The notes: generated by a model from the letters alone, not told the origin. Shown: positions 54,046 through 64,000, counted from the stretch's first letter. The stretch: DNA of 64,000 nt from Pseudeuparius sepicola (GCA_963920635.1 OY987302.1:28867278-28931277), one strand, 5' to 3'. Translations and numbers: made by a program.

Positions 54046-56067
54046 GGAAGGAGTTAATGATCTATGCTTATTATAAAATGGGTGAAACGGAAATCGCCTT
54101 GAGTAGTGACCAATTTTTGAAAAAATATTTTGATATCTGACAGAGTGATAATAATTATAGGTGTCAATATTCGAAATATGCTGTGCGGCTGGTGGCACTT
54201 CCCTGACCGCCAAAACTAAAACGTTTGAGAATAATAATCCATCGGTAAGTTTTTTTAATGTATATTTACTTTTGAGGTCATGCACAAAAGTGGCATAGGC
54301 GTGTGCGAAGTTATCAATAACTTCTTCATCATTGAAAATTTAAAATTAGTATTGCTGTATTATCAAGGATTCCTAAACTTAAAGACATAAACGTGCCTCA
54401 TAATATTTTGCCTGTATTGTAGCAAAGAAAATGATATGCGTAGTATCATTTTCTTTGATTGTAGGTAGGTACCTACTGATTTTACGAAAAATGAGGATTT
54501 CTTCCTCGAGTAGTTTGTCGAAACAACTCAAAGGTGCGCGCTACTGGCTACTCTAAAAACGGAAACGGCATCTCGCCATATGCATAGACTATCCCGGCCG
54601 ACCGTTAAGCCCATGTCTGATGTTTGATCCATCCTGGTTTTCTTTATTCAAATTACTAGGGGTAGGGGAGCCCAAAAGGTGATTTTGGGATTTACTCAAG
54701 CGCGACAGATTAACATATGGGGGGATACCTTGCACCCTGTTGAGTACCTCCACCAATATCTAAGCCCTCTATACAGGGCCGCGCGTGTAGGGCAGCCGAT
54801 CAGAATAGTAAAAAAAAATCGATAGGTGGATATACGTAAGGGGGCGGGAGGGTCACAAACTTGCAAAAACCGTTACCTCGACTTTCTCGAGCGCGGTCGA
54901 ATATTTTTTTATTTTGAAGGAAATAATTCAAGGATAACGGGAAAAATATAATCTGCCGATTTCCACAAGCCGAAGTAAAATCGTCGATAAAGTTTAGCGC
55001 AGTGAAGCATGTATTCCCCACTCCGCGCCTCTCTCTCCATTTCACTCTTTCCTCGCACCGTCCCCACACGCCAGCCATCACGCCATCACAGCTGATCACA
55101 GCACTCGTGGTATTATATTATGTACAGGGTTATTCAAACTCGATGTCCCTGGCCTATTGTGGGCAAACGAAAAGAGAAAAAGTATATCTGCTCCCGGGGT
55201 TTTAAATGGGACCAAACGAAGACTAAACTAAGATAAAATTGAGAATATTTGACAAACGATGCTCTGCGTCGCGACGCCCTTCGAATTTTTTTTGTAACGA
55301 ACGTCCATTTTTATTTGATATTTGGATAGACCTGCTTTTTATCTATAAGTTTTATTTTAGACGTTTTTGTCAAATTTTGTTTAGTTTAAGAAATATAGGT
55401 AATACAATACGTATTTGAAAAGCCCACGTTTAACACCCTGTAATATAGAAAATAAATTATTAAGAGCATATGTTTATAGACAATAATTCCTTAATTTTTA
55501 ACAGACAACATATTTTTCTTAGAAAACGCAAATATTCATAAAAAAAAATCATGAAAAAATTTTTTTCAAACCGTCAGATTAAGAAAATCCTTCCAAATAA
55601 TCGTCAGATTATGAATGAGCACGACCAGGACATCAAGCTGAACCGTCTATATGAAAATCTGACGCGCTCGAGTATTTCAAAATGGCGATTTTTTTTGCAT
55701 TTTCAAAAAGCCGCCACGAGCTGGCGTCACATCCGAATCGTCAGTCTATTGAATGGGAGCTTCTTTCGGGTTCACTTGACTCACAACTCCCGTTCTTGTC
55801 TTACTCATGACTATACCAGAGTTGTTTTATATGCTCTGACTATACGACGGATATCGGTCGTATATTCACGAGCTAGACAAGGACGTGAGTTGTGACTTAG
55901 GGCCGAACATTCGCTGAACAAACTGTATATAGGCGAAATCAAGTTGAGAAAGAGGAAACCGCCAAAGCACCCCTCTACCACCTTTTACTTTGGTGGGTGT
56001 TCTCGCTCACTATCACTCGCGCAGCCAACAGATCGCGGGTTACACGCTCATGCATGACACAGCTTAC
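54046..56067. other. flank between the Harbinger and P-like elements
   Basis: Contains a 14-bp perfect hairpin at about 54424-54458 (CAAAGAAAATGATA / TATCATTTTCTTTG). 55124-55445 has weak TACAGGGT-type inverted ends. 55750-55925 is the relative of the 39029 palindrome. ORFs at 54800-55099 and 55551-55895 carry no known domain. Confidence 0.4.
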
Positions 56068-56246
56068 CCTAAACCGTTGATTGAAGAAGGGGAAGATATC
56101 CTCCCTTAGGGTAGCATGCGAATATGATCCTTATGGTCTGTCTATCACATTCCCACTTGTTACTAAATGTTTCTGTCTCGTTCTCTTACATTTCACCGAC
56201 ACGCGTCCGTACGGTGGCGCCAAATTCCGAAACCACCATTCGAGTC

Positions 56247-56277
56247 GGTCGATGGAGAAAGGAATCTTCAATCAACG
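56247..56277. repeat. terminus-to-terminus scar E
   Basis: GGTCGATGGAGAAAGGAATC joined to TTCAATCAACG, i.e. the right and left ends of the 56075-63007 element fused. Flanking duplication is weak (ATTCGAG / GTTCGGG). Confidence 0.5.
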
Positions 56278-56727
56278 GTTCGGGCAAAAGGTCACTCCAT
56301 CGACGACGGAAGAGCGCAGAAAATTACGCGGTCAGCGCACCGCCACCTATGGACAAGGCCATACAACTACTGTCGTCCGACGCGACGACGTCCAGCTGTT
56401 TTTGTTTTTGATCTGTATCTGTTCCTCGTTTTCCTCGTTTACTTATTTTTATTTCCACTTATATTATCGTTACTGGGTAATCTGTGATTGTTATTACGTG
56501 TATTTGGTGGATACAGTAGTGTGCAGAGGACCAGTGGTGTTCTAGTCCGATAATTAGTGTGTGCCTATCAAAAACATTTCATGTTTGAGCCATCAGATAA
56601 AGGATACCTAAATACGGAGGTTAGGAAGTGAAAGTGTGTTTTGTTGTATACAGAGACTTGCCATCAAGGCAAGTCTCTCATTGTATGTATAATATCAAAA
56701 TGGGTGTTTTCTTGTGTTTTCTCAGCC

Positions 56728-56915
56728 ATGCCCGAGAAGTGTTGTGTCCCAAATTCGTCGATGAAGGAACGAATTAATCGACGCCCAAATTGCCTAACCT
56801 AACCGAGCCAAAGCCAAAAGTGTCCGTTTTTGCCTTTCCTAAGGATCCGGTTTTGAGCGCAAAATGGGTGCAGGCCATAAAAAGGGCTGACTTTGTAGTC
56901 AAGAAACATTCTAAG
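56728..56915 (+). pseudogene. THAP-domain exon, interrupted by scar D
   Basis: THAP domains are C2CH zinc fingers that bind DNA and start many P-like transposases and some host regulators. ATG at 56728 after TTTTCTCAGCC gives MPEKCCVPN. The 28-bp insertion at 56756-56783 with its 8-bp duplication then breaks the motif; without it the codons read CCVPNC, the expected first zinc ligand pair. In another frame come KPKVSVFAFPKD, LSAKWVQAIKRADF and KKHSK, the THAP core (F-x-x-P, W-x-x-x-x-x-R), ending at a donor AAG|GTAAGT (56916). A further 1-2 base shift lies between the two parts. The second half of the zinc finger (C-x2-H) would be in the next exon, not found. Confidence 0.65.
56756..56783. 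repeat. terminus-to-terminus scar D, perfect 8-bp duplication
   Basis: CGTCGATGAAGGAACG...AATTAATCGACG lies between two copies of CCCAAATT (56748-56755, 56784-56791), inside the THAP exon. Confidence 0.7.
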
Positions 56916-57023
56916 GTAAGTTACATGTTACATTTTTATATATTTTTCATAAAGCTTTGGGTTATTGTAGGTCTGTGAACAACACTTTTAACACAAGACA
57001 TTGAAAGGGAGACTACGTGTGTT

Positions 57024-57045
57024 CGTCGATGGTCCTCAATCAACG
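57024..57045. repeat. terminus-to-terminus scar C, perfect 7-bp duplication
   Basis: CGTCGATGG joined to TCCTCAATCAACG between two copies of GTGTGTT (57017-57023, 57046-57052). Confidence 0.7.
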
Positions 57046-57136
57046 GTGTGTTGTAGAATCGACTGGTGAAACTTTACGTGCACCCAGAGTTGCCACCCGT
57101 CCCGTATTTCAAGGGACAGTCCTGTATTTAAGTAAA

Positions 57137-57736
57137 GGAAGTGGCTATTTATACGTCCGACGGATACAAACGTCAGTATACGTCTTGTGCTCTCATTGGC
57201 GGGCTGAGTCACATGACTTCTTTGGACGTGCATTTAACTCCGTACACGTCCGAAGCCGAAGTAAACTAATATTTAGATACGTCGGAAGTGCATTTTTCTC
57301 AAGCATCTTTGCAATAAGGAGCGTATGCACTGCTCCTTTTTGGGGGATAGACACTGCCGTATGAAAAAAGAAGTGGTTAATAATTTCCAATGGTGTAACC
57401 CACCCCCGATTTTCTTGAAATTTTGGCTAGGTAGGTACCCCGTATTTTCGCCCGATGCGATGTTCGGCGTTGTAACCCACCCCCGATTTTCTTGAAATTG
57501 TGGCTACCCCCCGACATTCGGCGCGGTGCCGAATGTCGGGTGGATTACATCATTGTAAATAATAACCACTTCATTTCTCAATCTCGGACATCATCCAATC
57601 GACTTAGTAAACAAGCCGATTCATAATCCATCGAACGGTAGAAGTAAGGTTATGTGTCACGTGACTCAATCGACCAATGAGAGCGCAAGACGTATACTGA
57701 CGTTTGTATCCGTCGGACATATAAATAGCCACTTCC
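57137..57736. mobile_element. Mutator-like foldback MITE, perfect 9-bp TSD, copy 2
   Basis: TTAAGTAAA flanks both sides (57128-57136, 57737-57745). Ends GGAAGTGGCTATTTATACGT and, inverted, GGAAGTGGCTATTTATATGT. Same family as 42647-43593 (TTGCAATAAGGAGCGTATGC; CGACATTCGGCGC). 600 bp, no transposase. It interrupts a GTCCCGTATTT-rich block typical of a hAT end. Confidence 0.85.
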
Positions 57737-57745
57737 TTAAGTAAA

Positions 57746-59853
57746 ATGTCCCGTGTCCCGGCAAACATTCATACGGGACGCTATAAATCCCGTATTTTCA
57801 AAATTTAAGGTCACAATCACCACCATCTAGAGTCCAAGCCGCGACTCACATGTGAACACAAAATTTACTAAATTATAGTCCTTCATGCCTTCATTGGGGC
57901 CACACTACAATTTTCGTAAATGTCAATTTCTTGTGTGTTATGTGATATATCACAAAAAATGTTCTGTGATTTCTTTTTATTTTTAAAGGATTTATTTATT
58001 TTTGGTTAGTCGTGATTAGCCAGCCATGATAATTTGTTTTTGGAAGTTTATCCCTTCAAGAAAAAAAAACAAAAAATGTTCTGGTTTTTTTTTATTTTTA
58101 AAGAATCTATTTAGTTTAGTTTCATAATTTGTTTTGTTTTGTTTTTATGTTATCTTCAAGAAAAAACAAAAACAAAAAATAGTGGTTTTCTTTTATTCCT
58201 TTTCATTGGCCTTTTTCAGTAAAACATTTTGTAGCCCCCTCCCCCCCCCGAACGCCCGTCACGTCCCGTATTTTAAAATTGAAAAGGTGTCAAAAGGAAA
58301 TTTGAAAATTCATTTTCTCGGAAACTACGTCCGGCCTCAAAAAACTGAGGTTAGATTCTTGGTCAGGGACCTCGAAAATAGGTGGGTAGCCAAAATTTCA
58401 AGAAAATTGGGCGGTGCATATACTACGTTCCATAATTACCTCAAAAATTTGTTATATTGCCTAGTGGGATAGTCGCTGGTTGAAGGCGAAAGGAAGCGAA
58501 GGAAGGGTCACATGTAGAGTAGTCACTGAAATGTTTATTCTCGTAATAATTTTTTTGTTGTGATATTTTTATTGTTGAATTGTCATTTATTAAATAACTT
58601 AAATTATTGCTCTATTAAAATATTTTTGTGTTCCACAAATTAGTTGCTAAGTTATGTTTGAAATTGTAGTAGTATTTTACCTGGACACAAAAAAACGACA
58701 AACTTTGCAGAAATTTCAGTTATTATGTGTTTTTAAGATGCTAGTTGAACGTAAATAAAAATCGTTGGTATCGTACTGTCATGCTTGAAGATGTGCCTCA
58801 AAATGCATAGCTAATATTAATATTATCTATTATACAGTGAATAAAAAATGCGAAAGTGTGATTTTTCTTCTTCTTTTGGATAGGTGGCTGTGAATTCATA
58901 TTTGACATTTTCTTGGAATTCCAAACAACTTTTCTTAGTGCTATACTGCTGTAGTTCTAAAAATAAGACTCTTGAGGAATTTTCATATTTTTCAACCTTC
59001 CCTGTATACGAATAGAAATTTTAAAATTTTTACAGGCCGATTTTGAGTTTAAGCACAAGCACTAACTTTTATCAAGAATAATTTGTTTTGAGAAACTTCA
59101 AATAAAGAAAATTCCCATTTGTGTCCAACTTTCTGTCATTATTATTATTATCTCGAAAACAGGGCGGTATTGGAAAGTTATACCGTAAAATAGTCTTAAG
59201 ACACTGTATACAGGGTGTAACTGAACTGATGGTCAAAAATGAAACCACGTATTCTTGGAGTCAAAATAAGGGCACTTCTTCATATATTTTTTTCTTCTAC
59301 GGGCCTTAGTTTTTTTTATACAGAGCATAGAAGTTTAGAGAAAAATACACGTATTTTTTAGTATCTCTAGAATTATACGAGATAGTTTCTTCAAACTTGG
59401 CGTGTCACATGATCGGATGAGCCGTCAAACTTAAGGTTGAAATGAAGCTTCTGAGGCTCACAGTTGCGGAGATACAGGGTGTTATTAGAATTTATTACTT
59501 CAGAAAAATGTTTAACAAAAAGTATCTCTTAGTATTTTTTCATATTCGCAGCCGATGGAGGAAGGGAACAATGACGTATCTGTTCTCCAAAGTTCTACAT
59601 CAACGCTTTGATACCTTTAATCCTTGTTTATAATAGGTATATAATCAAAGTTTATATCGTCGGTTCTCAAACAACGGAATATACTTATAATATTATCTTC
59701 ATGTTTTGTTATTCGGTTATCGTCGATCGATAGCGTTTATTATACACAATATTTCATAAGCATAAGTATTAACACTGACATACCTAAGTATAAAAAATAT
59801 TATGTCTAGCTAAATTTATATAGTTGTCATTCATACAGAAAATTTGGTTTAGA
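57746..59853. other. interior of the P-like element, no recognised genes
   Basis: 57746-57800 and 58260-58285 repeat GTCCCGTATTTT, a hAT-end signature. 59210 and 59470 carry isolated TACAGGGTGT ends. No P-type transposase exon was recognised. Confidence 0.4.
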
Positions 59854-59877
59854 CGTCGATGGAAGATTCAATCAACG
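59854..59877. repeat. terminus-to-terminus scar B
   Basis: CGTCGATGGAAGA joined to TTCAATCAACG, flanked by GTTTAGA and GTTTACA (6 of 7 identical). Confidence 0.6.
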
Positions 59878-60224
59878 GTTTACAGCATAAATAATATAAC
59901 AAAACTTTAACGAAAAAATTAAAACCGACTTCAAAAATTTGCCCGTATGCACATTTCAACTAAAATTTTAGAAATATTTTTCTCTTTCTAAATTGAGTTA
60001 CCTTTGGATTTGGTGACAGTCAAGGCAAAGAATTTACATCTATTTAGATATGAATACATCATATCCTACATACATCATAACCAGGGCCCCCATGGGAGAC
60101 CCCTCCGGCAGGGCGCCAAACGTTGGTCCACCCTGTACTTAAAACTTATAGTTTTTTTTAAATGTTTGTTTCATACTTTACTTTTTGTAATATTTTTTAT
60201 AAATTTTATATAACTGATCAACTT

Positions 60225-61270
60225 ATTTTTTATATACAGGATGATTATTTTAGAACTATACCACCGCGATTTTCTCACTTATTTTGCGCCCTACAATAAA
60301 AAATCGTGAAGAAACACAAATGTGGCAATTTTGGACAGCTAAGTGGTGCTGCAAAAGAAATCGGCAGCCATAGCCAACTTGACGCGCAATATAAAAAATA
60401 CCTCAAATTGAGCAAAACAATTTAATAGCCCTAGCATATTTATTTTAAGAGATAGAGGAAAACTATCATATTGAAAATTGATGGCACTAAGAAGCTTTAT
60501 GCAACTGGGTACTCAGATAGTTTCAGAAAATTACACAGGGTGTTCGGCTCTCTTGAGGCTATGCATTTTTTGTTTATTTCTTATTAAGCGATTTTCTCGG
60601 TTATTTTAGGCCGCACAGAAAATAGATAAGAAAATAAAATATGGCAATTTTGGCCAGCCAGGTGACGTTAAAAAAGAAATGGGCCTCCATGCCCAATTTT
60701 TCGCGCTGTGCTGAAAAAACTTCAAATCGACAAAAATGTTCATGCCCTCAAGAGAGCCGAAGACCCTATGTAATTTGTTAAAACCCAATTAAAAGTTACC
60801 ACCTGGTACCAAATTTTGGAAAGATGGGCTAGAAGTGGCTTCTAAATACAAGGTATCGAAAAATTTTATGAGAAAAAGTTGTTTAGAATTAAAACTTATT
60901 GCCGTGTACCAAATTTTGAGACAATCAGCCTACTTAATTTTTTCATTTTTTCTTTAGCGCCTTAGAAAAAAAAGTGGGAAAACAAAGTAGGCCGATCTTT
61001 CCAAAATTTGGTACCCTGGAGTAATTTTAATTGGGAACAACTTTTCTTAATGAATTTTTTTGTTATCTTTAAAGGAAAAGGCACTTCACCTACAATGAAA
61101 ATAAATAAATGGTCGCTGTCGACGCCATCTTGATTTTTCAAAAACGAAAATATGCTAAAAATTAGTTTCCAGTCATAAGTCAAGCAAATCAGAACCACAA
61201 ACAATCAAATTTAAACGCGAATTTTTTTTTCTTTTACACATATTGGCTCACTTATCCTGGGCCACCCTGT
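60225..61270. repeat. cluster of diverged direct and inverted repeats
   Basis: 60270-60390 and 60590-60710 are diverged direct copies (GCGATTTTCTC, ATGGCAATTTTGG, CAGCCA). 60530-60776 has inverted ends (TTCGGCTCTCTTGAGG and its inverse). 60808-60830 and 60993-61017 are inverted (GGTACCAAATTTTGGAAAGA). These look like several small nested elements. Confidence 0.5.
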
Positions 61271-61491
61271 ATATTGTAAACAGCCAGTATTTGTTTTTTT
61301 TTTAATTTATGTACCTGTGGCTTTGAGTTAAATTTTTGTTATATTACTTGATCACAAATTCTTTTTTGTTTCCCTTGGGTGGTATTTATTGGTTAATAGC
61401 ATGAACTAGATCAATAATTCTAACAAAATCATAAGTTGATTAAACTACAAAACTTGACAGTTGCATATTATAGGTAAAAAATAGCTAGGTA

Positions 61492-62323
61492 CAGGGGCGG
61501 ATGGACTTTACCTAACCAGCCCGGGCATTTGTCTCCCAAGCGGCCCCTAAACATCTCATTTGGCTTTAGATTTTTCTTTTCTTAATTATTATCATAATAA
61601 CAATTAAAAAACAAACAATGTAGATAATGTATTTTTTTAATAAAACAAAATATACATGTTTTATGAAAACATAAATAAAATCATAACTCTCGTAAAACAA
61701 ATAAAACTTTTTTCTCTAAATATAAAGATATAATTTATTTTTATTGAATTCGAAATTCCGACTTTTAAAGTCGAAGGCCAACTTTGAAGTCAAAATTCCG
61801 ACTTTATAAAGTCGAAATTCCCACTTTTAACTCGAAATTTCGACTTTGAAATTCGAAATCCGACTTTGAACTCGAAATTCCGACATTGAACTCGAAGTTT
61901 TGACTTTATGAACTTCCAACTTTCAAAGCCGAAGTTCAAAGTCAAAATTTTGTGTTCAAAATCGGCATTTCGACTTCAAAGTCAGACTGCGACTTTAAAA
62001 GTCGAAATTTCGAGTTCAATAAAAATAATGGTGTGCCCCTTCTACATTGCCGTAAAACACGTAAAGAAATAATAGAACAAAAATAACAAAACAAAAATAA
62101 TTAATTAAGGCCAGTTGCACCGTCCTATCTTAAATTAACTACCTACTTACAACAATTATTGTAACAATGATTGCCTTTTGTTTTGTCAAGTAGTTAAGAC
62201 TGTCTTAAAATTTAAGATGCGATGGCCGATGAGCCTTCGAGCCTGCGGCGGCCCTCCGGGGCCCTTCGAATGACCGGCCCACCGGACATTTGCCCAGTGT
62301 CCCGGTGGTCCCATCCGCCCCTG
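61492..62323. mobile_element. hAT-like element, 832 bp, perfect 8-bp TSD, GTCGAAA repeat core
   Basis: GCTAGGTA flanks both ends (61484-61491, 62324-62331). Ends CAGGGGCGGATGG at both sides. The core 61745-62015 is built of alternating inverted units (TTCGAAATTCCGACTTT, AAAGTCGAA), able to pair in many registers. No transposase. Confidence 0.8.
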
Positions 62324-62397
62324 GCTAGGTACCTAACTACTGTCCCGGTTTTCGTCAGCCAGGAGTTGGTCACCTTGTTGTATATGAATATTATAAC

Positions 62398-62425
62398 CGT
62401 CGATGGAGGAAGGAATCAATCAACG
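62398..62425. repeat. terminus-to-terminus scar A, perfect 7-bp duplication
   Basis: CGTCGATGGAGGAAGGAAT joined to CAATCAACG between two copies of TTATAAC (62391-62397, 62426-62432). Confidence 0.7.
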
Positions 62426-62469
62426 TTATAACCACAGAAAATATAGCGTATATTTTCTGTGGTTATAAC
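62425..62469. repeat. perfect 21-bp inverted repeat hairpin
   Basis: GTTATAACCACAGAAAATAT plus A pairs exactly with its inverse across a 3-nt GCG loop. It begins at the right edge of scar A. Confidence 0.9.
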
Positions 62470-62727
62470 TCCATTATAAAGAGATTATTTTAAAAAGACT
62501 CGAGAAATTTGTTGTTAACAATTAATAACGTTACTCGCTACTTTAAAAAAACCGCCTCCATAGGCAAAGAGGGGGGCGGGGCCGCGGCCGGGCGACTCGA
62601 ATCGAACGCTGGAATACAAAATCTAAAATATATCTTTCAGCTGTCGATCGATGGCGATGACTCATTCGTACCAGCACAAAAAACGCAAACAACCAAGGTC
62701 AAATCAACAGATTTGGCAAGCCGCGAA

Positions 62728-62870
62728 GCGCGCCATCTGCCGAACAAAAGTTCGTCTTGGGAAGCCGCATTACAAGTGCGCAGTGCGCCATCTACCGGAC
62801 AGAAGCCTCTCTTCCACCTCAACGCCGAGACGTAATCCGAGGATGGTGCAAGTGCGCCATCTACCGAACA
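62728..62870. repeat. three copies of GCGCCATCTNCCG near the right end of the P-like element
   Basis: GCGCGCCATCTGCCGAACA, GTGCGCCATCTACCGGACA and GTGCGCCATCTACCGAACA lie at about 62730, 62780 and 62850, within 300 bp of the right terminus. They could be subterminal transposase sites. The core also resembles the insect CTCF motif. Confidence 0.6.
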
Positions 62871-63262
62871 ACCGTGTCGGACTGGGAAGCCTCGTTTCCC
62901 CCACCGCGCCGAGAAGTATTCGACGGTGGCTCCATCTTCTTCCGAAGAGTATTGAGTCAGTCGGTATTTCGCATTAGGAAACTAATCTTTACCTTCCTCC
63001 ATCGACGCCTAAACATACTCATGGGGTCAAACGGAGTCGGGGAAGACGAGGGCGGACTGGGCGGAGGATGGTGGGTATGAGGGGAATGAAAGAGAAGAAT
63101 CGATTATTAATTTATGCTCCCTACTCTCACCCCCACCAGAAACCCTGCCATCTGCCATTGGCCATTGGCCGCAACAACATGAGAGTCACCAGTCTATTCG
63201 GGCATGCACATTCGGGTAATAAAATAAAATAATACTTGTTACACTATTTTAAATAAAAATAT

Positions 63263-63356
63263 TTGGAAAAAAAAGTGTCCCGATTTTTTCGTCTGATCCC
63301 GATTTTTTTAACAGTATCCCGATTTACCAAAACAATGAGTTGGCAACCCTACACGG
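63263..63356. other. probable hAT element right end
   Basis: GTCCCGATTTTTT, GATCCCGATTTTTT and TATCCCGATTTACC in series, then GAGTTGGCAACCCTA, which is a typical hAT terminus. The matching left end was not found in the right place. Confidence 0.4.
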
Positions 63357-63785
63357 CATACGTCACAAGAATGCTGGCTGATCATCGGCGTCCATATTAT
63401 CACATATTCCTATTTGGTGTTCGGCGTTTTCTTGCTTCGCAGTGTTTTGATTTCGATTTTCGGCATTTGTAGCGTTATATTTGTTGAAGTTTTTCATTAT
63501 TTTGTTATTTATTTGTTATCAACTGCCGTTGTAAATTCATATTGCGAATCGGTAAGTGTATTAATACATACCAATAACTATGTATAACAAATCCTGCATC
63601 TAGGTACAGACTGAGTCATTTTCGATGGTTTTATGGGGTATCTCCGTTATTTGTATAGATAGAAAAAAACAAGGTAGGTGTTCATGAGTTAATTTTTTGA
63701 GATATTTACGATGCTCAAAACAGATCTCTGATATCTCCAATACTTTAGGAGATACAGGGCGTTTTTGAAATTTTTGCAATTGTCA

Positions 63786-64000
63786 TAGCTCATTTGTTTT
63801 TAAACCTATATATTTCGTTGAAAACGCTTTATACGCGCTTTTTTACGTAGAATCCATTGGAGTAAACAGTTTTTCTAAAAAATAGTTATTTTACTGGCAC
63901 TGAAGTTCAACTTAATAATTCAACTTCAGTGCCTTGGTAGGTAAAATAACGATTTTTTAGAAAAACTGTTTACTCCAATGGATTAAAAACAAATGAGCTA
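63786..64000. repeat. large palindrome running off the window end
   Basis: CACTGAAGTTCAACTTAA at about 63898-63915 meets its inverse at the axis (about 63916). Arms share TAAAATAACGATTTTTTAG, CCATTGGAGTAAACAG and AAAAACAAATGAGCTA. The left arm has an extra 48 bp. The AATAGTTATTT-type sequence links it to repeats at 1345 and 11430. Confidence 0.75.

Larger units (their letters stand above)
56075..63007 (+). mobile_element. P-like (THAP) transposon, 6.9 kb, 7-bp TSD
   Basis: CCTAAAC stands at 56068-56074 and 63008-63014. The left terminus CGTTGATTGAAGAAGGGGAA and the inverted right terminus CGTCGATGGAGGAAGGTAAA agree at about 18 of 23 positions, a short imperfect TIR. A THAP-domain exon, the DNA-binding module of P-element transposases, starts 650 bp inside the left end. 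The rest of a transposase is not recognisable, and the body carries a Mutator-like foldback, a hAT-like element and five short scars made of the two termini. Superfamily assignment (P) is inference from the THAP exon, the TSD size and the scars. Confidence 0.65.

Noticed and set aside
55124..55445. TA-flanked element with TACAGGGT ends
   Set aside because: Inverted match is only about 16 bp with mismatches; such ends occur too often by themselves in this window.
56081..56545. Three overlapping plus-strand frames of 95-154 codons
   Set aside because: No frame has a recognisable domain; the region is subterminal P-like element DNA with one scar inside.
59552..59576. CCGATGGAGGAAGGGAACAATGACG as a sixth P-like scar
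   Set aside because: Ends are diverged from the termini and there is no flanking duplication; it may be an old scar but is not supported.
62509..63080. Overlapping frames of 107-108 codons near 62.6-63.0 kb
   Set aside because: GC-rich repeated sequence keeps several frames open at once; no domain and no splice or codon support.
57086..63350. One hAT element from GAGTTGCCACCCGTCCCG at 57086 to the hAT-like end at 63350
   Set aside because: Ends are similar in type but no 8-bp duplication matches, and the interval crosses the right end of the P-like element.

Overview
The window is eukaryotic and almost certainly from an insect with a large, repeat-rich nuclear genome. It is AT-rich and has no bacterial-style gene packing. 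Host exons are few and far apart, and nearly every recognisable protein comes from a transposable element typical of arthropods: Ty3/gypsy, BEL/Pao, Penelope-like, an R4/Dong-like LINE, hAT, Tc1/mariner, PIF/Harbinger, a P/THAP-like element and several foldback families. The species cannot be named from the sequence alone.

Host backbone. The clearest host gene is a kinesin-14 (Ncd/KIFC1 type) on the minus strand. Its first coding exon lies at 34793-35165 and its coiled-coil stalk exon at 8546-8941. The two exons are in compatible phase and are separated by a 25.9 kb intron that holds most of the transposons between 9 and 34 kb. The stalk exon stops exactly before the motor domain, which must lie left of the window. 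A possible 3' end of another spliced gene sits at 271-474 on the plus strand.

Layout. 0.8-5.4 kb: a DDE-type transposon (possibly Sola-like) split by a hAT-like element with a perfect 8-bp target duplication. 5.7-8.3 kb: a degenerate gypsy element that has lost its reverse transcriptase, with a 34-bp minisatellite downstream. 8.5-8.9 kb: kinesin stalk exon. 10.4-12.8 kb: a long-inverted-repeat element. 13.7-15.7 kb: a Penelope-like element. 15.7-16.9 and 25.9-26.2 kb: two parts of BEL/Pao pol separated by 9 kb. 20.6-23.6 kb: LINE fragments set in TTA microsatellites. 26.7-27.9 kb: BEL/Pao gag. 28.1-34.3 kb: nested palindromes. 38.7-40 kb: hAT-like element. 40.9-41.3 kb: palindrome with hammerhead-ribozyme cores. 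42.6-43.6 kb: Mutator-like foldback element with a 9-bp duplication. 45.1-54.0 kb: a Harbinger element holding at least five other insertions, including a DD41D transposase gene with two introns. 56.1-63.0 kb: a P-like/THAP element with several short scars of its own termini inside it.

Most striking signal. The 56075-63007 element is bounded by a 7-bp duplication and imperfect 23-bp termini. Within it are five 22-31 bp insertions made of just those two termini joined together, most flanked by 7-8 bp duplications. This is the form expected of P-element excision scars. One of them interrupts the zinc-binding Cys motif of a THAP domain. Boundaries called here rest on reading repeats and target duplications by eye; no alignment or database search was run.
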